Below are positions 17,084 to 26,307 of a DNA stretch of 64,000 nt, piece after piece (within the stretch, counting starts at the first letter, position 1; every line of letters begins with the position of its first letter). The notes under the pieces were generated by a model that saw only the letters and a program-made list of their open reading frames with translations, was not told the origin of the DNA and did not search any database. Made by a program: the position numbers and the translations under genes. The stretch spans positions 1-64,000 of the forward strand of contig JABLXW010000011.1 in the NCBI GenBank assembly GCA_013177945.1, given 5' to 3'. Source of the stretch: Bacillota bacterium (lineage in GTDB: Bacteria > Bacillota > DSM-12270 > Thermacetogeniales > Thermacetogeniaceae).

Positions 17084-17764
17084 TCACCAGAAAGCGCAGG
17101 GCATGAAACGGTGCAGGACCCGGACGGGGTGGCCGAGCCCGGTAAGGTCCCCCACGCAGGGTGCAAGCTCCTCCGCCACTGCCGTCGCAACAACAGGAAG
17201 CCCCAGCACTGCAGCAGCAGCCCCTACAACCTCTGCGCCCTTCCGGACAAAGGCGGCATCGGTTTCCTCCCCCAGGTGAGAGTTGTTGATCAGGCCGTCA
17301 ACCCGCCCGAGGCTGCGCACATGCTCCACAATGTCGGATACGGTTGCGGTCAGCGGCCGGGCGATGTTAATCACGGCGTAGATTTTCAAATCAGGGCTGT
17401 CCCGGGCGCCCTCGACCAGGTTGAGTACCCGGACCCCGGTGGCCCCGTATCCAACATCGAAAACGACGTCTCCCGGCCGGCGCAAGGCCCAGCGCACTGC
17501 GGGCTTGAGAATATTCCCCGCCTCGCCCAACCCCTCGGCCTCCCGGGTCTCCCAGGCAAGCACCGCGACCCCGGCCGCCTCCAGCTCTCGCTTCAGGGGC
17601 CTCAGTGTGTAAAAGGGCTCAACAAGATCCAGATCCACAAGGGTAACCCTTCTCCCGAGGCGGGCAAGTTCGAGGGCCCGGTTCACAGCATTTTCACTTT
17701 TGCCGCTGGCGTACTCACCAACATAGGCCTCAATCACGCGGGATGGAAGCTGCAGGGAAGACAA
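17084..17764 (-). CDS. P-loop ATPase of unknown role, first gene of the por operon
   Basis: 226-residue protein with a Walker A-like GEYASGKSE near residue 16, VTLVDLDLVEPFYTLRP resembling a MinD/CobQ-type switch, and VVFDVGYGATG as a Walker B-like strand. INNSHLGEET may be part of a nucleotide-recognition loop. It lies 90 bp upstream of porC, behind a strong promoter, so it is probably co-expressed with the oxidoreductase and could help in its maturation or regulation (inference). The start is TTG with AGGTGA six bases upstream. No closer family was recognised. Confidence 0.75.
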   Translation of the reverse strand: MSSLQLPSRVIEAYVGEYASGKSENAVNRALELARLGRRVTLVDLDLVEPFYTLRPLKRELEAAGVAVLAWETREAEGLGEAGNILKPAVRWALRRPGDVVFDVGYGATGVRVLNLVEGARDSPDLKIYAVINIARPLTATVSDIVEHVRSLGRVDGLINNSHLGEETDAAFVRKGAEVVGAAAAVLGLPVVATAVAEELAPCVGDLTGLGHPVRVLHRFMPCAFW

Positions 17765-17856
17765 CTTGCGTCACCTCAAGGAATCTCCAGGCAGGTCCGG
17801 CTGGCCAGGGGCATCCTGCAACAGGCGAGAAAAGGGGAGCTCGCTGTTTTTTAAGG

Positions 17857-17896
17857 TATATACTGAAGTATATATCGAAACTTAAAATTTCGTCAA
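17857..17896 (-). promoter_or_regulatory. sigma-A promoter with overlapping palindrome, ATPase-por operon
   Basis: Minus strand TTGACG (17896-17891), a 16-bp spacer and TATATA (17874-17869). A perfect inverted repeat TATATAC-N4-GTATATA (17857-17874) overlaps the -10 and start point, a classic operator position. The regulator is unknown; it is not a Rex or FNR-type site. Confidence 0.7.
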
Positions 17897-17911
17897 GTTA
17901 AATGCCTAATT

Positions 17912-18184
17912 TCACATTTGCCAGCCGCCAAAGAGGAGCTTCAGCGCCCCCAGGAGAAGAAAACCGGGGAAGCCCAGCGCCCCGACGGCCAAGGCGCTGA
18001 GCGGGTTGACGGCAAAGGTCCAGCCCCAGGCTCCGGCGCAAAGGTTGAAGAGGAAAAGGGCAACGCCCCCCAGCAAAAAGCGGAGGCCCACCCGGAGCAA
18101 AAAGCGCAGAGGACCCCACAAAGCCTGTCCCACGAGAAACAACAAAAAAAGACCGAAAAGCACCCCCAGGACCGTTCCCATCAT
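17912..18184 (-). CDS. bofA: pro-sigma-K processing inhibitor BofA family
   Basis: About 90 residues, strongly hydrophobic with two or three membrane segments, ending NPLSALAVGALGFPGFLLLGALKLLF, the BofA signature. In Bacillus BofA holds SpoIVFB protease inactive in the mother-cell membrane until the sigma-K checkpoint. Position after dnaX-ebfC-recR-yaaL supports the call. Three clustered ATG codons (18190, 18184, 18181) are possible; 18184 has the best spacing from GGGAGG. Confidence 0.87.
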   Translation of the reverse strand: MMGTVLGVLFGLFLLFLVGQALWGPLRFLLRVGLRFLLGGVALFLFNLCAGAWGWTFAVNPLSALAVGALGFPGFLLLGALKLLFGGWQM

Positions 18185-18206
18185 TCGCATTTCCCTCCCT
18201 TGCAGC

Positions 18207-18446
18207 TCACCCTTTCTGGCGCATCTTTTTCCAGAGGTAGACGTACCGCTTTTCGGCGGCCTGCAGGGTGAGAATCGCGTAGTCAACCAGGTCAGGTTCG
18301 GTTGCAAATTCAAAAAACTTCCGGGCCGCCATCCAATCGCGGTGGGCTTCGGCAAGGATCTTCTCGTCGTCCAATCTTTTGCTCCCGCTCCCCTCCCGAA
18401 GCCGGGTGCAGCAGCGGCGCAGCCAGCCTGCAAACCATCCGGGCAT
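18207..18446 (-). CDS. yaaL: YaaL family protein (DUF2508)
   Basis: 79 residues, charged and helical, with the DUF2508 pattern AHRDWMAARKFFEFATEPDLVDYAI and LQAAEKRYVYLWKKMR. Function is unknown. It sits between recR and bofA exactly as in B. subtilis. The ATG follows GGGGGCGG; the longer frame seen upstream runs into recR and is not used. Confidence 0.85.
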   Translation of the reverse strand: MPGWFAGWLRRCCTRLREGSGSKRLDDEKILAEAHRDWMAARKFFEFATEPDLVDYAILTLQAAEKRYVYLWKKMRQKG

Positions 18447-18523
18447 TGGCAGCCGCCCCCTTTCAGGCAGAAGGTTGGCATCCCCCTTTTCTCTTATTAT
18501 ATGAAAACGGGTTAAAAAAATTG

Positions 18524-19132
18524 CTAAACTTCGCGCCTTCCGAGAAACGCCCGGCTCAAAGTAGCGGTATCGGCAAACTCCAGATCCCCTCCCACCGGAA
18601 GGCCGTGGGCAATTCTGGTTACCTTTACGCCCAGGGGCTTTAAAAGCTGGGCGAGGTAAAGAGCGGTGGCCTCTCCCTCGACGGTCGGATTTAAGGCAAG
18701 GACGACCTCCTGCACCGTTCCCTCCCGAACTCGCGCCAGGAGTTCGGAAATTTTCAGATCCGCGGGGCCGATTCCGTCCATTGGGGAAAGAACCCCGTGC
18801 AGGACATGGTACAACCCCTTGAACTCCCTGGTGCGCTCCAGGGCAATAACATCCCGCGGCCACTCCACAACACAGAGGGCGGAACGGTCGCGCGCCTCGT
18901 CCCGGCAGATGCTGCAGGGATCGACATCGGTCAGATTGCCGCAGGTGGAACAAAAAAAGGTTTTGGTGCGCGCCTCCAAAAGCGCCCGCGCCAGACCCTC
19001 GGCCTCCTCCGGCGGGGCGTGCAAAAGATACAGGGCGAGGCGCTGGGCGGTTTTCGGTCCGATCCCCGGAAGCTTCCTGAAGGCTTCGATCAAAAAAGCC
19101 ACGGGTTCCGGATAGAGGAACAAACCGTCCAC
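18524..19132 (-). CDS. recR: recombination mediator RecR
   Basis: 202 residues: helix-hairpin-helix (KLPGIGPKTAQRLALYLL), four-Cys zinc finger (CSTCGNLTDVDPCSIC) and Toprim domain (CVVEWPRDVIALE). It acts with RecF and RecO in loading RecA at gaps. It directly follows ebfC (2 bp). Confidence 0.97.
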   Translation of the reverse strand: MDGLFLYPEPVAFLIEAFRKLPGIGPKTAQRLALYLLHAPPEEAEGLARALLEARTKTFFCSTCGNLTDVDPCSICRDEARDRSALCVVEWPRDVIALERTREFKGLYHVLHGVLSPMDGIGPADLKISELLARVREGTVQEVVLALNPTVEGEATALYLAQLLKPLGVKVTRIAHGLPVGGDLEFADTATLSRAFLGRREV

Positions 19133-19134
19133 CC

Positions 19135-19452
19135 CTAAATGAACCCCGGAATCTTTAAGCCGCCGGTGATCTTTTCCATTTCCCGGGTCACCGTTTCGCG
19201 CGCCTTCTTGAGGGCCTCGTTGACGGCAGTCAGAACCAGGTCCTCGAGAAGTTCGGGGTCCTCGGGGTCGATTACCGCCCGGTCGATCTTGATCTGCACA
19301 AGCTCCTGGTGGCAGTTTGCCACAACCTGAACCGCGCCCCCGCCGGTGCTTGCCTCAACGGTTCTGCTGGCCAGCTCCTCCTGGATCCGCGCCATTTCCG
19401 CCTGGATCTTCTGGACCTGCTTCAGCATCTTCTGCATGTTCCCAAAGCTCAC
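19135..19452 (-). CDS. ebfC: YbaB/EbfC nucleoid-associated protein
   Basis: 105-residue DNA-binding dimer with the conserved core GNMQKMLKQVQKIQAEMARIQEEL and a C-terminal KITGGLKIPGF. It sits between dnaX and recR as usual. The GTG start has GGAGGGTGAATAG, which overlaps the dnaX stop. Confidence 0.95.
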   Translation of the reverse strand: MSFGNMQKMLKQVQKIQAEMARIQEELASRTVEASTGGGAVQVVANCHQELVQIKIDRAVIDPEDPELLEDLVLTAVNEALKKARETVTREMEKITGGLKIPGFI

Positions 19453-21096
19453 CTATTCACCCTCCATTCCCGCTTGACTTATGATTTCCCCTTTAAACAA
19501 AGACAATGCCATCCCCACCGGATCCCCCCCGGGATCTCCTTCTTTTTCTCCCACGTCCGGCGCTCCCGTGTGCCGGGATTGCTGCATCTCTAGCTGCCGG
19601 GGCTCTTTTTCTGCAAACTCAAGCTCCACATCCCCCTCCAACTCCCTGATGGCCTCCAGCAAAAGGCGGCGGTTTTCTTCCTTCTGCAGCAGTTCCCGGG
19701 CGAAGGGGGAAGGGGGAACCACCACTATTTTACTCTCTCTTCGCTCAAATTTACACCCGGCCAGAACCTGGGCGAGCAGGGGCTGCCTGGATAAGCGGTT
19801 GCACAAAACATTCCTGAGGGCCTCGCGTTCTTCCCTCCGGCCGGGTGCCTGTCCCCGGCTTCTGCCCGGGGCCCCGGCCTGCCGCCCCGCCCGCGCGCCG
19901 CACGCAGGGAGGTCTTCAGCAACCCTCCCGGCAGGCGCGCCGCCCCCCGGATCCGGCGGCTCCGGACCCGGCTGCCGGGCCGCCCGCCCTGCGCGGGGTT
20001 CCTGGGGCGCGGTTTCCTCCTGGAGGCGGCCCGGTGCTCCCCGCAGCGGGCGCGCCCCGGCCGACGCCGGGAAGCCCTCCCCGGCGAGGCGCAGCAAAGC
20101 CAGTTCCAGAATCAGATCCGGCCGGCTGCTTCCCTTCATCTCCGCTTCGGCAGCTGCAAGGGCGCGCAAGGCTGCAGCATAATTTTCTCCTTCAGGGGCG
20201 AGGCTTCCGGAAGCAAAGAGGAGATCCCGGAGGTAGTCGGCCAGCTGAAAAAGGACCTGGCGGGGCTCATAACCTGCCGCAAAAAGGGATTCCAGGCGGT
20301 TCAAGAGTGCGGGCACATCCCCGGATGTGACCGCAGAAATCAGGGCCTTCAGGGGCTCCTCGCCCAAGGCCCCCGTCAAAGCCTCCACATCTGCCCTGGT
20401 AATCCGGCCGCCGGTGAAGCTTGCGGCCTGGTCGAGGAGGCCCAGGGCGTCCCGCAGGGCTCCCCCAGCCTGCCGGCTCAGGAGGCTTAAGGCGTCCGGC
20501 TCGACCTCCCACCCTTTCTCCCGGGCGACCCGCGCCAGGTGGCCGTTGATGGCCTCCCTGCCCAGCCGCCTGAAGTCAAAGCGCTGGCAGCGGGAGGCAA
20601 TTGTGGGCGGGACCTTATGGGCCTCGGTGGTGGCCAGGACGAAGACGGCATAACGGGGAGGCTCCTCCAGGGTCTTCAGGAGGGCGTTGAAGGCCTCCCC
20701 TGTCAGCATGTGAACTTCATCAATGATATAGAACTTGAACCTCCCCGCAGTCGGGGCAAAGCCGACCCTCTGCCTGAGATCCCGGATCTCTTCGATCCCC
20801 CGGTGGGAGGCGGCATCCATTTCCAGGACGTCGAGGGCGGTTCCCGCAGTAATGCTCAGGCAGAGGGCGCACCGGTTGCAGGGCTCCCCCTCTTCCGATT
20901 GCGGGCAGTTGGCCGCCTTGGCCAGGATGCGCGCCGTGCTCGTCTTTCCCGTCCCGCGCGGACCGCAAAAAAGATAAGCATGGGCTATCCGCCCCTGCCT
21001 GACGGCGTTTTTCAAGGTTCTGGTTACGTGCTCCTGCCCCACCACATCTCGAAAGAACTGAGGGCGCCATTCCCGATACAAGGCCAGGTGCTCCAC
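19453..21096 (-). CDS. dnaX: DNA polymerase III gamma/tau subunit
   Basis: 547-residue clamp-loader ATPase. Walker A CGPRGTGKTS is at about residues 45-52, the zinc module is CPQSEEGEPCNRCALC, Walker B is YIIDEVHML and SRC follows. A Pro/Ala/Gly-rich linker (about 360-430) precedes the tau-like C-terminus. GTG at 21096 (VEHLALYREWRPQ) is preferred with AAGGAG five bases upstream. Confidence 0.95.
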   Translation of the reverse strand: MEHLALYREWRPQFFRDVVGQEHVTRTLKNAVRQGRIAHAYLFCGPRGTGKTSTARILAKAANCPQSEEGEPCNRCALCLSITAGTALDVLEMDAASHRGIEEIRDLRQRVGFAPTAGRFKFYIIDEVHMLTGEAFNALLKTLEEPPRYAVFVLATTEAHKVPPTIASRCQRFDFRRLGREAINGHLARVAREKGWEVEPDALSLLSRQAGGALRDALGLLDQAASFTGGRITRADVEALTGALGEEPLKALISAVTSGDVPALLNRLESLFAAGYEPRQVLFQLADYLRDLLFASGSLAPEGENYAAALRALAAAEAEMKGSSRPDLILELALLRLAGEGFPASAGARPLRGAPGRLQEETAPQEPRAGRAARQPGPEPPDPGGGAPAGRVAEDLPACGARAGRQAGAPGRSRGQAPGRREEREALRNVLCNRLSRQPLLAQVLAGCKFERRESKIVVVPPSPFARELLQKEENRRLLLEAIRELEGDVELEFAEKEPRQLEMQQSRHTGAPDVGEKEGDPGGDPVGMALSLFKGEIISQAGMEGE

Positions 21097-21183
21097 GGCT
21101 TCTCCTTCCTTCCCTCGACCCCGCAAAATTCCGGTTTTTTTATTCTTTTTTATTCGCCTCCAAGGAGCTTTTCCCCTGCCGGA

Positions 21184-21212
21184 TTAAAAAAGCCGGCGGA
21201 ATTCCGCCAGCC
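21184..21212 (-). terminator. Rho-independent terminator of the SRP RNA gene
   Basis: Minus strand GGCTGGCGG-AATT-CCGCCGGC followed by TTTTTTA, just beyond the 3' end of the SRP RNA. Confidence 0.88.
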
Positions 21213-21226
21213 TTTTATTCTTGATG

Positions 21227-21493
21227 GTCGTGCACCTGCCTTCGAATGCAACCTTCCAGGCGGTACCAGGGCAGCCGGCTCGGTTCAGGCGCTCCCGCGG
21301 CACCCAAGAAACACCACTTACCGCTGCTTCCTCCCGGACCTGACGGGGTTCATGGGTTCTTGCTGCGCGGGACCCAAACGTCTTCACCACTTACCCGGGG
21401 CGGCCCCACAAGATTGACCCTCGGGCAGGACTTCGACCCCGCTCTAGCGGATTGCGGGCTACAGGGCACCGCTACCTCCCCGTCTAGCACGAC
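21227..21493 (-). ncRNA. ffs: signal recognition particle RNA (large Firmicutes type)
   Basis: About 267 nt. The ends pair (GTCGTGC with GCACGAC) and the domain IV apical motif GAGGAAGCAGCGG lies at about 21321-21334, within CGGGAGGAAGCAGCGG and GTAAGTGG. This is the long form with an Alu-like domain. It scaffolds Ffh for co-translational membrane targeting. Position between dnaX and tRNA-Ser matches Bacillus. A terminator follows. Confidence 0.93.
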
Positions 21494-21513
21494 CAACTTT
21501 TTTGCAGCTGGAG

Positions 21514-21590
21514 TGGCGCGCCCAGAGGGACTTGAACCCCCAGCCTCCAGATCCGAAGTCTGTCGCTCTATCCGGTTGAGCTATGGGCGC
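21514..21590 (-). tRNA. tRNA-Arg (anticodon TCG)
   Basis: Cloverleaf with acceptor GCGCCCA/TGGGCGC, anticodon loop CTTCGGA (TCG), T-loop GTTCAAG and an encoded CCA. The top pair of the anticodon stem is A-G. Confidence 0.95.
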
Positions 21591-21601
21591 GGGTAAAATA
21601 A

Positions 21602-21697
21602 TGGCGGAGAGAGGGGGATTCGAACCCCCGAGGCGGAGTTTTGCTCCGCCTACTCGCTTTCCAGGCGAGCGCCTTCGACCAGCTCAGCCATCTCTCC
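21602..21697 (-). tRNA. tRNA-Ser (anticodon GGA)
   Basis: Class II cloverleaf with a long variable arm. Acceptor GGAGAGA/TCTCTCC, anticodon loop CTGGAAA (GGA), discriminator G and encoded CCA. Confidence 0.96.
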
Positions 21698-21948
21698 GCG
21701 CAGGGTCTCCTCTCTTTCCTCTGTTTTGTTGTTGCACCATCTTTTCCGGAGATGCCTTTCACTCCTCCGGGCAAATATAATTATACCACAACATCCTGAA
21801 AAAGCAAACATGATGCAGCGGGGCGGCAGCTGCCAACTCCAGGCGGGAAATTTTTTGCCGCCCACGCCGCAAGCGAAGGAATTCCTGGCTTGAGCCCCAA
21901 GCGCTTCCCCTGAGGAGCGCCTTGGGCCCTGGCAGCAAGCAAAAGCGA

Positions 21949-21976
21949 AAGGAAACCCCCTTTCTTCTGAAGGGGG
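21949..21976 (-). terminator. possible terminator of the coiled-coil gene
   Basis: Minus strand CCCCCTT, short loop, AAGGGGG and a short T-rich tail. It lies in the gene-free stretch 21698-21990, in which nothing else was recognised. Confidence 0.5.
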
Positions 21977-21990
21977 CTGAACACGGTTTA

Positions 21991-22521
21991 TTAACGGAGC
22001 GCCAGACCGATAAATCCTGCTATGATTGTTACGAAGATGCCAACTGCCCAAAATGTCAGGCTGTTGAATTTGCTGTTTATCTTTTCGTTCAGAGCGTTAA
22101 TCTTTCCGTCAAGGTTTTTAATCTCTCCGCTCAGTCTTTCGTCCAGCGCCTTTATTTCACTGCTCAGCTTTTCGTCCAGGCGGTCGATGCGCTCACCCTG
22201 GGCTCTGATTTCACTGCTCAGCTTTTCGTCCAGCCTGTCGATGCGCTCACCCTGGGCTCTGATTTCACTGCTCAGCTTCTCGTCCAGGCGGTCGATACGC
22301 TCACCCTGGGCTCTGATTTCACTGCTCAGCTTTTCGTCCAGCCTGTCGATGCGCTCACCCTGGGCTCTGATTTCACTGCTCAGCTTCTCGTCCAGGCGGT
22401 CGATGCGCTGGAGCAGGAAAAAAAACTCCTGTGTAGCCAGGCGCAACCGCAAACGGCTTTTCGCCGGCGGATCGCCGGTTGCAGCAGCTTCTTTCAACGC
22501 ATCATCAGGCACGACGCTCAC
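21991..22521 (-). CDS. coiled-coil membrane protein with 18-residue repeats
   Basis: 176 residues, not assigned to a named function. The middle (about 39-120) is built of near-identical 18-residue units (RIDRLDEKLSSEIRAQGE) with heptad-like spacing, so a long coiled coil is expected. The C-terminal 20 residues (FWAVGIFVTIIAGFIGLAL) form one membrane anchor. The overall look resembles DUF1640/XhlA-like tail-anchored proteins. The start may be GTG at 22521 or GTG at 22512. Possibly a membrane scaffold or length-sensing protein (speculative). Confidence 0.7.
   Translation of the reverse strand: MSVVPDDALKEAAATGDPPAKSRLRLRLATQEFFFLLQRIDRLDEKLSSEIRAQGERIDRLDEKLSSEIRAQGERIDRLDEKLSSEIRAQGERIDRLDEKLSSEIRAQGERIDRLDEKLSSEIKALDERLSGEIKNLDGKINALNEKINSKFNSLTFWAVGIFVTIIAGFIGLALR
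22160..22429 (-). repeat. five 54-bp in-frame tandem repeats
   Basis: Units start near 22160, 22214, 22268, 22322 and 22376 with almost no change. Odd and even units differ slightly (AGGCGGTC versus AGCCTGTC), so the array also has a 108-bp period, suggesting growth by unequal exchange. Each unit codes one 18-residue coiled-coil segment. Confidence 0.9.
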
Positions 22522-22622
22522 CTTCTTTCGCTCGTCTTCATTATAACATCCGCTCCTGGAAAACTCAACCGCTTATTGGACCGAGATGCTGTCAAGATTT
22601 GCCAGGCAAAAATTCCGAAAAT

Positions 22623-23684
22623 CTAATCTAACTTGAAGCCCTTTTTCTGGAAGAGATTCAGGCAGGCATCCACCACCTCGGGGTCGTACAAGATCCCCCT
22701 GTTGCAGGCGATTTCCCTCAGGGCCTCGGCGATCGGAAGGGCGGGCCTGTAGGGCCTGTGCGAGGCCATCGCCTCGACAACATCGGCAACACCCAAAATT
22801 CTTGCTTCAAGGAGAATTTCCGCCCCCAAAAGGCCGGAGGGGTATCCGGTGCCGTTCATCCTCTCGTGGTGCTGGAGTACAATTTCCGCAACCGGCCAGG
22901 GAAATTCGATGGTTTTTAAAATTTCAAAACCGACCTGGGGGTGAGTTCTGATCAGGCTGAACTCGATCTCGTTCATCCGGCCCGGTTTGCTGAGAATCTC
23001 GGCGGGAATGGAGATCTTACCGATATCGTGAATCGCCGCTGCTGTTTTTACTCCATCGACCTGCTCCCCTGAAACCCCCATTTCTCTTGCAATCGCGCAG
23101 GCAAGCTTTGCAACCCGGGTGTGGTGGCCAGCCGTGTAGGGATCCCTGATCTCAACCGTCAGTGCGATCGCCCGGATGGTGTCCTCGATGCTCTTTTTCA
23201 GATTTTCGCAGCTCTTCCTGATCTTTTCCTCGGCCAGCCTTTGCCCGGTGACATCCTGAAAAATCCCCTGATACCCGAGGATCATCCCTTTCTGGTCTCT
23301 CATAACGCAGGCTGTGGCCAAAACGCTAATCGCCTTGCCGTCCTTTCTCTTAAGGCTGACCGGGTAGTCCTTAACAAAATCCCGCCCTCTAACCTGGTCT
23401 AGAAACTCCCTGCCTGGAGGGTTGATGCAGAGGGCCTCCAGCTTTGTAGCCAGCAGCTCTTCACGCGTGTAGCCGAGGGTTTCCACCAGAGCAGAATTGA
23501 ATTGCAGCAAATCTCCTTCAACTGAACTGAAATAGATCATATCCCTGGAGTTTTCGAAAAGGAACCGGTACCGCGCTTCGCTCTCCCGCAACGCTTCTCT
23601 TGCATCGTTGCGCCCGGCGCTCCTGGATGCGGCCTTGCTGGCCCCGGCGTCCCTGCCTGCATCTTTAGTGGGATCGTACATCAC
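22623..23684 (-). CDS. PAS and HD-GYP domain protein (predicted c-di-GMP phosphodiesterase)
   Basis: 353 residues: PAS sensor (about 35-150, ARYRFLFENSRDMIYF), a short helix, then HD-GYP (about 165-350) with HHTRV, HDIGK and HHERMNGTGYPSGL. HD-GYP enzymes hydrolyse c-di-GMP to pGpG or GMP; the metal ligands and the GYP motif are intact. The N-terminus is polar, so it is cytoplasmic. The GTG at 23684 follows AGGAGG. It lies downstream of copy 1 of the sigma-54/TCAA module. Confidence 0.93.
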   Translation of the reverse strand: MMYDPTKDAGRDAGASKAASRSAGRNDAREALRESEARYRFLFENSRDMIYFSSVEGDLLQFNSALVETLGYTREELLATKLEALCINPPGREFLDQVRGRDFVKDYPVSLKRKDGKAISVLATACVMRDQKGMILGYQGIFQDVTGQRLAEEKIRKSCENLKKSIEDTIRAIALTVEIRDPYTAGHHTRVAKLACAIAREMGVSGEQVDGVKTAAAIHDIGKISIPAEILSKPGRMNEIEFSLIRTHPQVGFEILKTIEFPWPVAEIVLQHHERMNGTGYPSGLLGAEILLEARILGVADVVEAMASHRPYRPALPIAEALREIACNRGILYDPEVVDACLNLFQKKGFKLD

Positions 23685-23811
23685 GAGCGTTCCTCCTCAT
23701 TTCAAAAGATTTAGATCTGGAGGATAGAAGAACGGGAACTTCTCAAACAGAAGGTGAGGAAAAACAGAAGAGCGCGGATCATGGCCTTGCCGACCCCAGC
23801 TCGTCTCCTTG

Positions 23812-23845
23812 AGAAAAAGCCGAAACAGTTGCGCCGCAACCGGGC
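23812..23845 (-). terminator. terminator-like hairpin in module copy 1
   Basis: Minus strand GCC..GTTGC-GGC-GCAAC..GGC followed by TTTTTC, between the TCAA tract and the HD-GYP gene. It could end a short sigma-54 transcript or act as an attenuator. It is the weakest of the four hairpins. Confidence 0.5.
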
Positions 23846-23869
23846 AAAAATTACCGTTAACAGGTACAA

Positions 23870-24161
<292 letters not shown>

Positions 24162-24222
24162 TTATTTTCTCGCCAAAAAAATACCACCGGCAGGCATCCG
24201 GTGGCGATGGTCGCTATCCCCC

Positions 24223-26307
24223 TCAAACCCTAAAAGATGCTGCAAGTTTATTAAGGTCCTCAGCCATTGCAGCTAATTTTCCTGACGTGGCTGCAATGTC
24301 GTTAAGAGCACTGCTTTGCTGCTGGACGCTACTGGAAATATTTTATGCGCTTTTGCTTACTTCACTGGTCGTACTGCTGATGTTGTTCATGGCGCCGGCA
24401 ATTTGTTGTACCGATGCCGACAGTTCTTCGGTTGCTGCAGCGATCTCGGCTATCAATTTTCCTGTTTTGTTCACGCTTTGTAATATTTCGTTGAGATGTT
24501 CTCTTGCTGTCCCGGCCAGCTTCATTCCTTGGGAGACCACCTGGCTCCCGTAGGCCATTTTTTCTACAGCCCTTGCCGTCTTGCTCTGAATGCTGCCAAT
24601 CAACTTGCCGATCTCGCTTGCGGCGGTGTTGCTTCCTTCGGCCAGTTTCCGCACCTCTTCGGCCACAACGGCAAAGCCCCGGCCCTGCTCCCCGGCCCGC
24701 GCCGCTTCAATCGCGGCATTTAAGGCAAGAAGGTTTGTCTGTTCAGAAATCGCGGTAATCGTTTGTACGATCATGCTAATCTGTTTCGATACTTCGTCAA
24801 GCTCTTGAATTGCCTGAGCCACCTCTGCCGCAGAACTGTTTATCTCATTGATCGAGTTTATGGCATCCTCCACGGCTTGAGCCCCTTCTTGCGCCCTTTC
24901 CCGCGCTTGCTCCCCCTGGTCTGCCGCCTCTCTGCAAGAATGTGCAACATTCTGGGTATTACTTGCCACCTCTTCCACGGCAGCATTGGTTTCTTCGGTT
25001 GCCGCAGCATTGTTTTGCATTCCCGCCGCAACTTGATTAACAGTTGCTGTAATCTCTTCCATGGCCGCGTTGCCCTCCTCCACCGCTGCCGATAGCTCCT
25101 GGGCCGCTGCCGCAACATCTTGAGCAGAGTTCAGGATCCGTTTTACAATCTCTTGCTGCCCGGCAAGCATGTAATTGAAACTATTCCCCAATTGTCCCAG
25201 CTCGTCACCTGACTTAATATTAACCCGAGCGGTAAGGTCTCCTTCCTTGGCACGTTCCATAGCCTCAACCAGCTGGCTGACTGCCCGTGCGATCTGTCCG
25301 GAAATGGCAAAGGCAACCAGGATTGCGAAGAGAAGAAAAACCGCAACAACAATTACCGTAGTTTTCTTGATTGCAGCAGCGGCCCTCATGTACTCTGCAA
25401 CCGGTACAGTTAAAGCCAGAGACCAGTTTCCTGCCGGGGCATAGCCGCAGAACTTCCTGACGCCTTCGTAGGTATAAAATCCGTAGCCTGCCTTTCCTGC
25501 AGCCATCTTTCTAGCAAGATCGGCCAGCTCCGTATTCTGGCCGGTGATAAGGTTTTCTTCTAGCACCTTTTCCTGAGTTGGATGATAAACAACAACCCCC
25601 TTCTTGTCTATCATGAAGGCATATCCTGTTTCGCCTGCCTTAAGCTCGGCCGCGTATTTACTCAAGATGCTGAATTTCTGAACAAGGGCCACGACGGCCC
25701 CAACCTCTCCCTTCGACAACATCACAGGTGCAGCGCAAACCACAACAGGCTCCCCTGTAAGCTTTGATCGGACAACATCTCCGACTGTGGCTTCACCTTT
25801 AACGGCCTGGAGAAAATACTCCCGGTCCGCCACGCTCGTCCCAATAGAGCTTCCCCCAATCCCATCCGCGATTACCTGCCCCTGCGGGGAAACAAATAAG
25901 GCATTTTCTAAGGTCCCTCCCGCGTTCTCCACGAGGCGACTTAATTCCTTCACCACCAACTCCCACTGCGCCCCGCTCGCTGCCGACCCCTCCTTGTTTA
26001 CTTGGTCGGCGAACTGGCGCATTACGTTTTTATCAGCAACCACCTTAGTTAAATCCAACTGTCCTTCCAGTCTGGCTTGAATCGCGATTGCAGTGCTCTT
26101 GGCCGCGTTTAACAGCGCTTCTTCTTGCTGTGACTGCATCTGGCGAGACGTTTGGCTGGAGCTGATCAGCCCTAAAACCACTAAAGGGATAACAGTCAAA
26201 AGAAGAAACGCAGAAAGCAGCTTTAACCTGATTCCCACCCTTCCTTGCATCCTTCGCTCCTCCTCCTTAGTTTCGGTTCCGGTCTTGAGGTTTAAGAACC
26301 ACTTCAT
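24223..26307 (-). CDS. methyl-accepting chemotaxis protein with a premature stop
   Basis: Membrane chemoreceptor: TM1 (about 30-50), an extracellular Cache-type sensor, TM2 (about 330-352), HAMP and a signalling domain whose tip [20 protein letters not shown] and [13 protein letters not shown] is intact. Translation stops at TAA 24345-24343 after 654 residues. The same frame then continues for 39 more codons ([11 protein letters not shown] ... LAASFRV) to a TGA at 24223, exactly a normal receptor C-terminus. A single AAA or CAA to TAA change explains this. The tip is kept, but the C-terminal helix is shortened. The start at 26307 has GGAGGG eight bases away; 26250 also has a strong ribosome site. 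Lies behind module copy 2. Confidence 0.9.
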
